Assembly: GCF_002154335.2 (NCBI RefSeq)
Contig: NZ_MTPX02000051.1
Coordinates: 78,396-142,395 of the forward strand
Reading direction: 5' to 3'
Origin: Actinomyces ruminis
GTDB taxonomy: Bacteria > Actinomycetota > Actinomycetes > Actinomycetales > Actinomycetaceae
Length of the DNA stretch: 64,000 bases
Under the pieces are notes generated by a model. That model was not told the origin of the DNA. It searched no databases and saw only the letters and a list, made by a program, of their open reading frames with translations. This document shows positions 51,107-60,532 of the stretch, one piece after another (position 1 is the first letter of the stretch; each line of letters starts with the position of its first letter). A program made the translations under genes and the position numbers.

Positions 51107-51435
51107 TGGATCCCGTCTATGCTGCGTATTCCGCCGCCCGCTGGTGCGCCCGGCATGGGTTGTGTTCGGCGGCGCGCCTGGCCAGAGGGGAGAAGCGGGT
51201 GGTCTTCGCGTGTGACGTCTCCCGTGCCGCCAAGATCGGTAAAGGAACCGTCTGTCCTCACCGCACGCTGGGAGTCGTCATTCATCCGGCTGCGGAAATC
51301 GGCGAGAACTGCAGGGCGGGACAGAACGTGGCAATAGGGGGACATATGGGAATCGACGCTCTACCGCGGCTAGGCGACCGAGCCGCCGTTGGAGGCGACG
51401 CGCTGATCCTTAAGGACGGGCGGGGAGACTCATGA
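51106..51435 (+). CDS. Serine acetyltransferase-like hexapeptide acyltransferase, short form
   Basis: The 109-residue protein ends early. The middle reads VIHPAAEIGENCRAGQNVAI and GGHMGIDALPRLGDRAAVGG, the left-handed beta-helix rungs of O-acetyltransferases. Typical relatives continue for two or three more rungs (with GAGS-like turns) after this point, so the C-terminal end is missing. It overlaps neither a clear frame continuation nor an obvious repair, so real truncation is possible. It could acetylate a sugar of the repeat unit if still active as a trimer. Confidence 0.65.
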   Translation: MDPVYAAYSAARWCARHGLCSAARLARGEKRVVFACDVSRAAKIGKGTVCPHRTLGVVIHPAAEIGENCRAGQNVAIGGHMGIDALPRLGDRAAVGGDALILKDGRGDS

Positions 51436-52417
51436 TGAAGCGGATCCTGCTCCTTGATACGTCGGTGGGATCTTTGAACCTGGGCGACGAGATCATCAAT
51501 CGGTCGATCGCGGCCAACTGGCCGGAACTGTTCGCGTCGAACTATGTCATGCGTATGGCTTCGCACACTCCGCCGCACACACCGTTGCAGTACATGCTCT
51601 CTCGGCACAAGCTTGACCCGTTTAAGACCGCGGATCTGAAGTTCCTGTGCGGCACGAATGCCCTATACACGAACATGCTGCGCCCGCTGCCCGCCTGGAA
51701 CATCAATTACCTGAACTGCGCCTGGCGGCGGGAACGGTGTGTCTGGGGGTGGGAGCGGGCGTTAACAGCGCTTCGGTGAACCGCTACACACGGGCGCTGT
51801 TCAGAAAGGTGCTGGCGCACGACGTCGTGCATTCCGTACGAGACGACAGAACCAAGAGACTCCTGGAGACCATCGGTCTGAGGGCGTGGAACACCGGCTG
51901 TCCGACGCTGTGGGCACTGACTCCCGAGCACTGCGCACGGATCCCGCGGTCCAAGAGTCCCGCAGTGGTGTTCACGCTGACCTCTTATCAGCCGGACAGG
52001 ACCAATGATGCGGCGATGGTAGGGATCCTGAGAGAGCACTATCGCAGGATCTGCTTCTGGCCGCAGGGCGTGGACGACCTCGCCTACCTGCGCTCCTTGA
52101 GCGACATGTCCGGCATAGAGATCGTGCCGCCGAACGTGGATGCCTACAGCGCCGTTTTGGAGACCGGGGTGGACTACGTGGGCAATCGACTCCACGGCGG
52201 CATATTCGCGCTCCAGCACGGGTGCCGCGCGATCATAGTCTCGATCGACTATCGTGCGCGGGAGATGGGCAAGGACTACTCGCTCACGCTGGTCGAGCGC
52301 CCCGACATCGCCGCCGAGTTGCCCGGGATGATTGAGGACAGTTGGGAGACCAGGCTGGATGGCCTGGACTTCGCCCTGATTGACCGCTGGAAGGCGCAGT
52401 TCAATGTCGGGTCGTAG
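51432..52417 (+). CDS. Polysaccharide pyruvyltransferase
   Basis: This family adds pyruvate ketals to cell-surface polymers. The start MMKRILLLDTSVGSLNLGDE with INRSI is typical. After repair NCALAAGTVCLGVGAGVNSA, HDVVHSVRDDRTKRLLETIG and GVDYVGNRLHGGIFALQHG follow in family order. The break near 51721 (TGCGCCTGG for TGCGCCCTGG) separates the two halves. Repaired length is about 328 residues. It overlaps the short acyltransferase gene by four bases and the flippase start by 14 bases. Pyruvyl groups would give the polymer negative charge. Confidence 0.87.
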
Positions 52418-53831
52418 TCGGGGCCGCCTGGCGGAGCTCCTCGGCAATACCGTGATATTCGGCCTGGGGAGCCTCGCGGTCAAGGTGGTCTCGCTGGTGC
52501 TCATGCCGTTGTACACGAGCGCTATGACCGCCTCTGATTATGGCGCAGCCGAACTGCTGAACAGTGGGATCGAGATCGTTCTGCCCCTGCTGTCGCTCGG
52601 TGTCATTGAGGCGCTGTACCGCTTCTCTATAGACGAGACGGTGGAGAAGGGGAAGCTGTTCTGCAACTCGGTCCTGGTTCTCGGCTGCGGGATCCTCGTC
52701 GCGGCTGTTCTGTCGGCTCTGGCCTGGAAGGTTTTTGACTACGCCCACGCCGTGTCCTTCTTCTTTCTGTTCGCTTCGGCCAGCATCTACAAGGCGACCA
52801 GCCAGTTCGCGCGCGGACTCGGGCACGTAAGGCGATTCGTGGGGTACGGCTTCATAAACGCTCTTGTCCTCGTCGTCTGCACATACGTGCTGCTCGTTGA
52901 GCTGCACGCCGGCGTCGCGGGATACCTGTGGGCGTACTCGATCGGATACGTGGCGGCCGGTGCAATCGCATTCGTGTGTTCCGCGGAGTACCGTTTCGTG
53001 GTGCCGCTGCGGTTCGACGGCGTCCTCCTGCGCCGGATGCTGATCTACAGCCTGCCGCTAGTCCCCAATCTCCTGTCGTGGTGGATCGTGAGCGTATCGG
53101 GTCGCTACGTGGTCGTGTGGGGCAGCGGCCTGACTGCGGCAGGGCTGTACACGGCGGCAACCAAGATGCCGTCGCTGATCAACATCATCAGCTCCGTATT
53201 TCAGCAGGCATGGCAATTCTCTACCGCCCGGGAGATTGGTGCGGCCGATAGCGGGCCCTTCTTCGGGCGCGTACTGCGCGGGTACTCCCTGGTGACGCTT
53301 TCGATGGCGGGAGTGGTGATAGTACTCAACCGCCCGATCTCTGGGGTGCTGCTGCAGTCGGAGTTCCAGGATGCCTGGCGCTATGTGCCGCTGCTGATGC
53401 TCGCCGCCTCCTTCGGCGTCATGTCGGTGTTCTTCGGCACGTTCTATCAGGCTCTTATGAAGAGTCGAATGCTGATGATCTCGACTGCGATCGGGGCGGC
53501 TGTGAACCTGCTGCTGGGAGTCGCGCTTGTACCGGTGATGGGCCCCTGGGGGGCGTGCGTTGCCGGCGTGGTGGCGTACGCGATCGTTCTTCTGGTCCGT
53601 GTACGTGACATCGCCAGACGGATCGACATGCCGATCGACCGCGTGAGAATTGCCTACCAACTGGCGCTCCTCTCAGTTATGGCTTTTTGCATGTCGTCTG
53701 AGGGCAGGACGTGGCCGGTCTTATTCGCCGGAGCGTGTCTGGCGCTGCTGTTCGTGAGCGACGTTGGGGTGTTGCGCGAGTCGTTCTTGCGCGGGAGGCG
53801 TGCGTTTATAAGGCGCCCAGGAGGTCTCTGA
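52404..53831 (+). CDS. Polysaccharide flippase, Wzx type (cluster 2)
   Basis: The protein of about 475 residues has 12-14 hydrophobic helices, beginning LLGNTVIFGLGSLAVKVVSL. It has VVWGSGLTAAGLYTAATKMP and QQAWQFSTAREIG, characteristic of the oligosaccharide flippase family. The start MSGRSRGRLAELL at 52404 lies within the end of the pyruvyltransferase gene. The frame is intact. It would flip the cluster 2 repeat unit, separate from the cluster 1 flippase. Confidence 0.92.
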   Translation: MSGRSRGRLAELLGNTVIFGLGSLAVKVVSLVLMPLYTSAMTASDYGAAELLNSGIEIVLPLLSLGVIEALYRFSIDETVEKGKLFCNSVLVLGCGILVAAVLSALAWKVFDYAHAVSFFFLFASASIYKATSQFARGLGHVRRFVGYGFINALVLVVCTYVLLVELHAGVAGYLWAYSIGYVAAGAIAFVCSAEYRFVVPLRFDGVLLRRMLIYSLPLVPNLLSWWIVSVSGRYVVVWGSGLTAAGLYTAATKMPSLINIISSVFQQAWQFSTAREIGAADSGPFFGRVLRGYSLVTLSMAGVVIVLNRPISGVLLQSEFQDAWRYVPLLMLAASFGVMSVFFGTFYQALMKSRMLMISTAIGAAVNLLLGVALVPVMGPWGACVAGVVAYAIVLLVRVRDIARRIDMPIDRVRIAYQLALLSVMAFCMSSEGRTWPVLFAGACLALLFVSDVGVLRESFLRGRRAFIRRPGGL

Positions 53832-54069
53832 GATTATCCGTGTTCACGCGATTGATATCGGTGTGAGAGCATTGTGACTGTTTGTTGGCGAACGCGCCCG
53901 CTGTTCTTCTGTACGGCGGGCCGGACTGGGCGATAATTCAATCGCTGCGCGGCTGCTCGGGCGATGGAACCGAGGCGGTATCGCACCGTTGCTCAACGGC
54001 TCGTGCTGCGCGTTCCGCACCCGACGCATCGGTGCCGGGCGACCGATACCGACCCCTGGAGTCTTGATC

Positions 54070-55011
54070 GTGAGTGTTAGAGGCGTGGCCGCGACCGTCA
54101 TACCCGGCCCGGCACAGACTTGGCTGAAGGAGGCCGTCTATCGGCGTAACTGTGGGCTGGACCCCAGTCGATACCGCACCGAGCTGAAGCGTTGGCACTG
54201 CCTGCTCAGGGGGCGCGCCTGCGATCTGGAACACCCTCGGTCGATGACCGACAAGATCAACTGGCTCAAGCTCTACGATTCCACGCCGCTTAAGGGTCGT
54301 CTCGCGGACAAGTACCTTGTGCGCGAATGGGTCTGCGCAGCGGTGGGTGAGGACTATCTGGTTCCCCTGCTGGGTGTTTGGGACTCGCCCGACGAGATAG
54401 ATTTCGATGTGCTGCCCAACAGTTTCGTCCTCAAGGCGACTCATGGCTCAGGCTGGAACATCATCGTCCGCGACAAGCGCGAACTCGACGTTGTCGCTTG
54501 CCGGCGCCGATTGGGGGACTGGCTGAAGCGTCGGCAGGCGATGAAGGGCGGCTTCGAAATGCACTACGAGTTCTGCGAGCCGCGGATCGTGTGCGAACAG
54601 TACCTGCAGGATGCTTCCGGAGGCCTGCGGGACTACAAGTTCATGACCTTCGACGGCGTCGTCCAGTTCGCGTTCGCTGTCGACCGGGGCCCGGATGGTG
54701 CGTCCCGGGGGACCTACCTGCCTGACTGGACCAGGGCGCCGTTCGAGTACATCTGTGAGTCGCGCTGTTCCGCGGATGTGCCGGCTCCGGAGCGACTTGA
54801 TGAGATGCTCGCTGTCTCGCAGCGGCTTGGCAAGGGGTTCGCCTGCGCCAGAATCGACTTCTACGAAGTGGACGGCCGCGTCTACTTCGGGGAGATTACG
54901 TTCACGGACGCGGACGGCCTGGCCTATTTCCGGCCGGCTTGCTACAACCTGGAGTTCGGCAACAGGCTCGTTCTGCCTTCAAAGAAGCCTTTTAAAGGGG
55001 TCATGCTGTAA
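54070..55011 (+). CDS. TupA-like ATP-grasp protein
   Basis: The protein of about 313 residues belongs to the ATP-grasp family found in capsule and teichuronopeptide loci. Family segments are PRSMTDKINWLKLYDSTPLK, LADKYLVREWVCAAVGEDYL, VPLLGVWDSPDEIDFD, FVLKATHGSGWNIIVRDK and YFGEITFTDADGL. TupA of alkaliphilic Bacillus makes a polyglutamate/teichuronic acid polymer; here an amino-acid or sugar-acid linking role is inferred. The GTG at 54070 is chosen as start; a longer frame upstream is unlikely to be real. It lies 240 bases after the flippase with no gene between. Confidence 0.85.
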   Translation: MSVRGVAATVIPGPAQTWLKEAVYRRNCGLDPSRYRTELKRWHCLLRGRACDLEHPRSMTDKINWLKLYDSTPLKGRLADKYLVREWVCAAVGEDYLVPLLGVWDSPDEIDFDVLPNSFVLKATHGSGWNIIVRDKRELDVVACRRRLGDWLKRRQAMKGGFEMHYEFCEPRIVCEQYLQDASGGLRDYKFMTFDGVVQFAFAVDRGPDGASRGTYLPDWTRAPFEYICESRCSADVPAPERLDEMLAVSQRLGKGFACARIDFYEVDGRVYFGEITFTDADGLAYFRPACYNLEFGNRLVLPSKKPFKGVML

Positions 55012-55202
55012 GCACGATGGGATTCCGATCCGCGCCTCGGTGCGGCAACATGCGCAGGCGAGTTGACTCCGCTCGCCACGAAGGTGGCTGGCGACTTTAC
55101 GTGCTAGGCTCGGCGCGTTCGTTCACGTGCTCCCTGAAGACTAGGTTCCTGCGTCTGACGGCGCCGTCCCTCCCTGTCGTGATCCTAAGCTGGTGATGCG
55201 AA

Positions 55203-56552
55203 ATGACGCTGGATAGCTTCATATCCCTGACTCGTCGGCGCGTCGGCGTACTGATGACCGTGATTGCTGTCTGCGTGCTCGCTGCCGCTGTCGTGGTGTG
55301 GGTTACACCGGCCACCTACACCGCTTCCGCGGTCGCCTACGTCCGGGTCAATGTGCCCGTCGGCGCGCAGGATGACACCGAGGCGCACTATGCCGCGACC
55401 CAGATGGCACCCCGGAAGATCACGGCGATCGTTCCCGTCTTCACCTCGGAGGCGGTCGGCCAGCGGGTCGTGGACGCTCTTGGTCTGGATGTAACGGCTG
55501 CGAGTGTCGCCCAGTCACTAACCGCGACACACGCCGATGACACTGCTACCGTAAGCGTGTCCGCGACGGCGGCTTCTGCGGCTCAGGCGCGCTCGGTCGC
55601 GGATGAGGCGGTCCTTCAGGCCGCACAGGAGGTCAGCGAGCTCGAGGGCGAGACCTCGCCGGTCGAGGTCATCCTTATGACTCCCTCAAGGCTTTCCGGT
55701 GTTACGCGGTCGCCGAACGCTTGGGCGTACCTGGGCCTGGGCGCGCTCGGCGGCGTCGTGCTCGGATATCTGTGGATCATCTTCCGTGAGCTGTCGGACA
55801 GGCGTCTGCATGGTGCGAAGGACGTAGTCGCAGCTGGCCGTGCCGCGCCGCTCGGTACCATCCCGTTGTCGAGGTCGATCGCCCAGGACGGTCCGCTTCG
55901 GGGTGCCGATCCGAATACCGAGGAGGAACTGCGCCGCCTGCGAACCAATCTGCTTCATGTTGGAACGAAGGCTGACATCCGGGTGCTGGTCGTAAGCTCG
56001 GCGAGGAGGCAGGAGGGTCGTACGACGGTTTCGGTCGGCGTCGCCCGCGTGATGGCGGCGCTGGGACGGCGGGTCGTCCTTGTCGAAGGAGACCTGCGTG
56101 CACCTTCCCTGGCCGAGGTTCTCGGACTGTCCTCGGACGGCCCCGGGTTGTCGCAACTGCTTGAGGGCACGGTGAGCCTGGAGGAGGTACTGGTGAGCAC
56201 CTCTACGCCCGGGCTGGAGATTCTCCCGGCCGGCGCGACTCCGTCCAACCCGTCCGAGCTGCTCGCGTGCGCCGCTATGCCCGCACTGTTGCGGCGCTTG
56301 AGCACTGCACACACGGTGATCATCGACTCACCGCCGCTACTGCAGTTCACCGACGGTGCGATTCTTGCCGAGCAAGCCGACGGAGTCCTGATGGTCGTGC
56401 GATCGGCGCGGACCACCGGCGACGACCTGAACGATGCAGCGCTAGCAGTCGAGCAGGGCGGCGGCGAGGTGCTTGGAACCGTCCTCAATCGGGCGCTGGC
56501 GTCCCGTCGCGGACGTAGACCTGCGGCTGGACAGGGACGCCCACAGCCCTGA
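55203..56552 (+). CDS. Wzc-like co-polymerase with degenerate tyrosine-kinase domain
   Basis: The protein is about 449 residues. The N-terminal Wzz part has two membrane helices (LMTVIAVCVLAAAVVVWVTP; AYLGLGALGGVVLGYLWIIF). The cytoplasmic part resembles bacterial tyrosine kinases: VLVVSSARRQEGRTTVSVGV (Walker A position), RRVVLVEGDLRAPSLAEVLG (Walker A') and HTVIIDSPPLLQFTDGAIL (Walker B). The Walker A Lys is Arg (GRTT for GKST) and the A' DAD is EGD. No tyrosine cluster is seen at the C-terminus (GQGRPQP). It may regulate length without kinase activity. Confidence 0.85.
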   Translation: MTLDSFISLTRRRVGVLMTVIAVCVLAAAVVVWVTPATYTASAVAYVRVNVPVGAQDDTEAHYAATQMAPRKITAIVPVFTSEAVGQRVVDALGLDVTAASVAQSLTATHADDTATVSVSATAASAAQARSVADEAVLQAAQEVSELEGETSPVEVILMTPSRLSGVTRSPNAWAYLGLGALGGVVLGYLWIIFRELSDRRLHGAKDVVAAGRAAPLGTIPLSRSIAQDGPLRGADPNTEEELRRLRTNLLHVGTKADIRVLVVSSARRQEGRTTVSVGVARVMAALGRRVVLVEGDLRAPSLAEVLGLSSDGPGLSQLLEGTVSLEEVLVSTSTPGLEILPAGATPSNPSELLACAAMPALLRRLSTAHTVIIDSPPLLQFTDGAILAEQADGVLMVVRSARTTGDDLNDAALAVEQGGGEVLGTVLNRALASRRGRRPAAGQGRPQP

Positions 56553-56653
56553 GTTGTGCAAGGCGCCGTCTTCGTCGCGGTTCAGGTTTGAGGGCGCGGT
56601 CGGCGAGTCGTGGCCGGGCGCGCCCCGAGGGATCACGATGGCAGACTTGCCTC

Positions 56654-57498
56654 ATGATGGCATCACCAACGCTCCCCGCCGGCGAGGCCTCCGTCTCCCC
56701 GCTGCCGCTCGCCGAAATGCCCCCGGTCACCGCCTGGCTGTCCGATATGGACGGCGTCCTGGTTCGGGAGAACCGCGCCCTGCCCGGCGCCCAGCAGTTC
56801 CTGGACGCCCTGGAGCGCAAGGGCATGCCCTTCCTGGTGCTGACCAACAACTCCATCTTCACCAACCGGGACCTGTCGGCCCGGCTGGCCCGCTCCGGGC
56901 TTACCGTCCCCGAGGAGCGCATCTGGACCTCGGCCAATGCCACGGCGGCCTTCCTCACTCAGCAGTCGCCGGCATCCACCGCCTATGTGATCGGTGAGGC
57001 CGGGCTGACCACGGCACTGCATGGCGCCGGTTACGTGATGACCGACCAAGACCCCGAGTACGTCATCCTCGGGGAGACGCGCACCTACGACTTCAACGCC
57101 ATCACTCGCGCCATCCGGCTGATCGAGGGCGGGGCGAAGTTCATCGCGACCAACCCCGACGTCAACGGCCCCTCCGATGAGGCACGCTGCCGGCGACCGG
57201 CGCCGTCGCCGCCATGATTCAGGCGGCCACCGGCCGTTCCCCCTACTTCGTGGGCAAGCCCAACCCGGTGATGATTCGGGCCGGTTTGAACAAGATCGGC
57301 GCCCACTCCGAGGCGGCCGCCATGGTCGGGGATCGCATGGACACCGACATTCAGGCGGGCGTGGAGGCAGGGCTGCGCACGCACCTGGTGCTGTCCGGGT
57401 CGACGACGCTGGAGCAGGTCGAGGCCTTCCCCTTCCGCCCCTTCGGCATCCACGAGGGCATCGGGGAGCTCATCGAACTGGTCGAGGCCGAGCGCTGA
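56654..57498 (+). CDS. HAD-family sugar phosphatase, NagD-like
   Basis: Motif I is LSDMDGVLVRE, motif II VLTNNSIFT, and the C-terminal AMVGDRMDTDIQAGVEAGLR carries the acidic motif. The break near 57181 (GATGAGGCACG for GATGAGGGCACG) joins NGPSDE to GTLPATGAVAAMIQAATG. Repaired length is about 281 residues. The ATG at 56654 is followed by a second in-frame ATG at 56657; either may be used. The cap domain between motifs is of the NagD type, acting on sugar or nucleotide phosphates; substrate unknown. Confidence 0.88.
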
Positions 57499-57556
57499 GC
57501 GGTCCAGGCTGACAGGCCCGGTTCCGCCACGCCCCCGACCCAATGCCGAGGCCGGT

Positions 57557-57605
57557 TGAAATAACCACCGAGATCGGTCGTTGTTACCACCGAGGTCGGT
57601 CGCTA
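57557..57605. repeat. Two units of the 22-23-base ACCGGTCTCGGTG family (inverted)
   Basis: The units taaccaccgagatcggtcg and taccaccgaggtcggtcg lie 22 bases apart between the HAD and folC genes. Their reverse complement, accgacctcggtggta, matches the family seen at 22862, 59566 and 60436. Confidence 0.65.
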
Positions 57606-57699
57606 CGGCTCCGGCCAGGGCACAGGCACCTGCCTTGCCTCTGGAGCCAATCATCTAGGCTGGCCCGCGTCGTCGAGCAGGAAGCAGGAACACCAGCAT

Positions 57700-59554
57700 A
57701 TGAGCAGCAAGCAGCAGCAGGGGCGGACTCCCGGCGCGGACGAGGGGCGGGAGAATCACCCCGGCGCGGCCTTCGGCATTCCCGCCGGCGCCAGTGGTGA
57801 GGACGTCGTCGACGCCGTCTTCGGGCCCGGCGGTACGCACTCCGGCATCGACCCCGAGCTGTTGCCTTACCTGGAGGCCGCCGATTCGCCCGAGGGCAAG
57901 TCCCTGGCCCAGGCCGCCGCGGATGATGCCGCGGCCGCGAGCAGCCGCGAGCAGGCCGAGGCGGAGGACCTGGCCGCGCTGCGCGAACTGGTGGCCGCCA
58001 ACATGGTGCCCGGCGGCGACCTTGACCGCTTGGACGCCCTCCTGGCCGAGGTCGACGCCGACGACAGCGATGACTGGGAGGACTGGGAACCGGTTCTGCC
58101 GACACCGCGCCGGACGGCAGCACCGCAGCCGGGACCGATGCCGAGCGTCACCGGGCCGACCTGACCGCGGCCGCCCGCGCCGTCGAGGTCTCTCAGCGCA
58201 TGCGCGAGGTCGAGGCGGAGATCCTCTCCCGCGCCCCCGAGCACCAGGTACAGCCCTCCCTGGAGCGCGTCGCAGCCGTGCTCGACATTCTGGGCAACCC
58301 CGAGCGCAACTACCGGATCGTGCACGTGGCCGGCACCAACGGCAAGACCTCCACCGCCCGTATGACCGAGCGGCTGCTGGCCGCCACCGGCATGCGCACC
58401 GGACGCTTCACCAGCCCGCACCTGGCCACCATCCGCGAGCGCATCGCCCTGGACGGCGAGCCCATCAGCGAGGAGGGCTTTATTGCCGCCTGGGAGGACG
58501 TCGCCCCCTATATCGAGATGGTCGATGCCCGCTCCCAGGCCGAGGGCGGCTCGCGGCTGAGCTTCTTCGAGGTGCTCACCGTGATGGCCCTGGCCGCCTT
58601 CGCGGACTACCCGGTCGATGTGGCGGTGATCGAAGTCGGCATGGGCGGCACCTGGGACTCCACCAATGTGGTGCCCGGCGACGTCGAGGTCATCACCCCG
58701 ATCGGGCTGGACCACGCCACCTGGCTCGGCACCACCCTGGAGGAGGTCGCCGCCAACAAGGTCGGCATCATCAAGGACGGCGCCACGCTGATCTCCGCCC
58801 TCCAGTCCGAGCCGGTGCAGGAGATAGTCGCCGCGGCCGCCGCCGAGCATCAGGTCGTGTGGCGCCGCGAGCTCGACCCGGAGGAGGACCCGGAGGCCCC
58901 CGACGCCGGCGTGCTGCGGGTGGTCGACCGGGCCCTGGCCGTGGGCGGCCAGATGGTCACCTTCGCCACGGCCGCCGCGGTGTATGAGGACGTGTTCGTG
59001 CCACTGCACGGCGAGTACCAGGCCCACAACGCGCTGCTCGCCCTGGCCGCCGCGGAGGCAGTCTTCGGTGGCCGGCCTCTGCCCGCCAAGATCGTCGAGG
59101 ACGGCTTCACCTCCGTCACCAGCCCCGGACGCCTGGAGGTGCTGCGCTCCAGCCCGACCGTGATTGTCGACGCCGGTCACAACCCCCACGCGTTGCCGCC
59201 CTGGTGCCCGCGGTTGCGGAGGCGTTCGGCTTCCAGCACCTGGTTGCCGTCGTCGGTGCCATGCAGGACAAGGACGTGGAGGGGATTCTGTCCTTGTTGG
59301 AGCCGGCCTGCGACGCCGTCGTGTGCGTGCCCATCGACTCCCCGCGCGCCATGGACGTTGAGGACTTGGGTGTGCTTGCGCGCGAGGTGTTCGGCGCAGA
59401 CCGGGCGGTGGTGGCCCCCACGCTGGCCGCCGGCGTGGAGCAGGCGGTGAACCTGTCCGAGGGCTTCGACGCTCCGCTGGCCGCCTCCGGGGTGCTCATC
59501 GTCGGGTCCGTGGTGCTCGCCGCCGAGGCGCGCGCCCTGTTCGGCAAGGCCTGA
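57700..59554 (+). CDS. folC: Bifunctional folylpolyglutamate/dihydrofolate synthase with long acidic N-terminal extension
   Basis: It adds glutamates to folates and makes dihydrofolate. The catalytic part starts near 58200 with IVHVAGTNGKTSTARM (P-loop), FTSPHLATIRERI, IEVGMGGTWDSTNV and IVDAGHNPH. Two breaks are repaired: near 58098 (CTGCCGACACC, restoring a run that reads DTAPDGSTAAGTDAERHRAD) and near 59192 (CCCACGCGTT for CCCACGGCGTT, restoring HGVAALVPAVAEAFGF). If the first repair is right, about 165 Ala/Asp/Glu-rich residues (MSSKQQQGRTPGADEGRE...) precede the enzyme core, much longer than usual. Alternatively these are a separate small gene. Repaired length is about 618 residues. Confidence 0.87.
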
Positions 59555-59565
59555 GCCCCCGGGCC

Positions 59566-59590
59566 GGCACCAGTAACACACCGAGACCGG
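59566..59590. repeat. Single unit of the ACCGGTCTCGGTG family
   Basis: agtaacacaccgagaccggt is the reverse complement of accggtctcggtgtgttact. It sits just after the folC stop and next to the 19-base array. Confidence 0.6.
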
Positions 59591-59604
59591 TGGGGACAGA
59601 CTCC

Positions 59605-59765
59605 CTGTTTGGACGCCGATCCCCTGTTTGGACCGCTGTCCCCTGTTTGGACCGCGTAAGTCTGTTTGGGCCGCTGTCCCCTGTTTGGACCGCCGTTGTG
59701 TGCTACTGGGGCGGTCCAAACCGACGTAAGGGGTCCAAACCGACGTAAGGGGTCCAAACCGACGC
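59605..59765. repeat. Strict 19-base repeat array: five direct then three inverted units
   Basis: CTGTTTGG begins at 59605, 59624, 59643, 59662 and 59681, exactly 19 apart, within units like ccgctgtcccctgtttgga. After a 25-base centre the complement GTCCAAAC begins at 59714, 59733 and 59752, again exactly 19 apart, within ggtccaaaccgacgtaagg. The 382-base gap between folC and ndk holds no gene. The array could fold into one long hairpin or bind a protein at regular helical spacing (19 bases is about two turns). Confidence 0.85.
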
Positions 59766-59936
59766 GGGCTCCAGCGGAGCGTGCCGAATACTCGGGTGTG
59801 AGGACACGCTGGAACGGAGTTCTCCCGCGAAGACACTCCGGCACTGCGCACCACCGGAACCATCTACACTCGGGCAGACCGCCGGTGTTTGCGCCTGCGG
59901 ATGCTCTCCAGTCCCCGCTACTACAGAAGGAAGGTC

Positions 59937-60371
59937 ATGACCGACGCCCCCGAACGCATTCTCGTCCTGCTCAAGCCAGACGCCGTCGAGCGCCGCCTGA
60001 CCGGTGAGATCCTGCGCCGCATTGAGGCCAAGGGTTACGACATCATCGCCCTGAAGCTGGTGCTTCCCGATGCCGAGGTTCTGGCGGCTCACTATGCCGA
60101 GCACGTGAACAAGCCCTTCTATCCGGGGGTCGTGGACTACATGACCCGTGGACCTGTGGTCGCCGTCGTCGTCGAGGGGCAGCGCGTCGTGGAGGGCGTG
60201 CGCTCCCTGATGGGCGCAACCGACCCGACGGCGGCCGCCCCCGGCACCATCCGCGGCGACCTCGGCCGCGACTGGGGCACCAACGCCATTCAGAACCTGG
60301 TACACGGATCGGACTCGCCTGCCTCCGCGCAGCGTGAGATCGCCATCTGGTTCCCCGAACTGGATGCCTGA
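59937..60371 (+). CDS. ndk: Nucleoside diphosphate kinase
   Basis: The 144-residue enzyme balances NTP pools. It starts [20 protein letters not shown] and the active-site His is in [38 protein letters not shown] is the usual core. An AGAAGGAAGG ribosome site precedes the ATG. Length and frame are normal. Confidence 0.96.
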   Translation: MTDAPERILVLLKPDAVERRLTGEILRRIEAKGYDIIALKLVLPDAEVLAAHYAEHVNKPFYPGVVDYMTRGPVVAVVVEGQRVVEGVRSLMGATDPTAAAPGTIRGDLGRDWGTNAIQNLVHGSDSPASAQREIAIWFPELDA

Positions 60372-60392
60372 ATCCGCGTCCATATGCATGAC

Positions 60393-60431
60393 GCGTTGAG
60401 GTCGGCACCGGACTGGTGCCGACCTCAACGC
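60393..60431. terminator. 17-base perfect hairpin after ndk
   Basis: Arms gcgttgaggtcggcacc (60393-60409) and ggtgccgacctcaacgc (60415-60431) enclose a 5-base loop. It lies about 20 bases after the ndk stop, between convergent genes, and its sequence is itself a unit of the neighbouring 22-23-base repeat. No U-run follows. Confidence 0.75.
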
Positions 60432-60435
60432 ATCT

Positions 60436-60496
60436 GTGCCGGCCTCGCTAGTTACTTCTACCGGTCTCAGTGCGTCATTAGTGCCGGTCTCGGTGG
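60436..60496. repeat. Tandem units of the ACCGGTCTCGGTGCGTTACTAGT family
   Basis: Units gtgccggcctcgctagttac, accggtctcagtgcgtcatt and gtgccggtctcggtg follow each other at about 22-23 bases. They continue directly from the ndk hairpin. Confidence 0.7.
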
Positions 60497-60532
60497 GGGA
60501 GGAGGACGAAGGGAGGGCGGATGACCCGTCGC

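Noticed and set aside
59605..59765. CRISPR array
   Set aside because: Period is only 19 bases, units abut without unique spacers, the second half is inverted and no cas genes are present.
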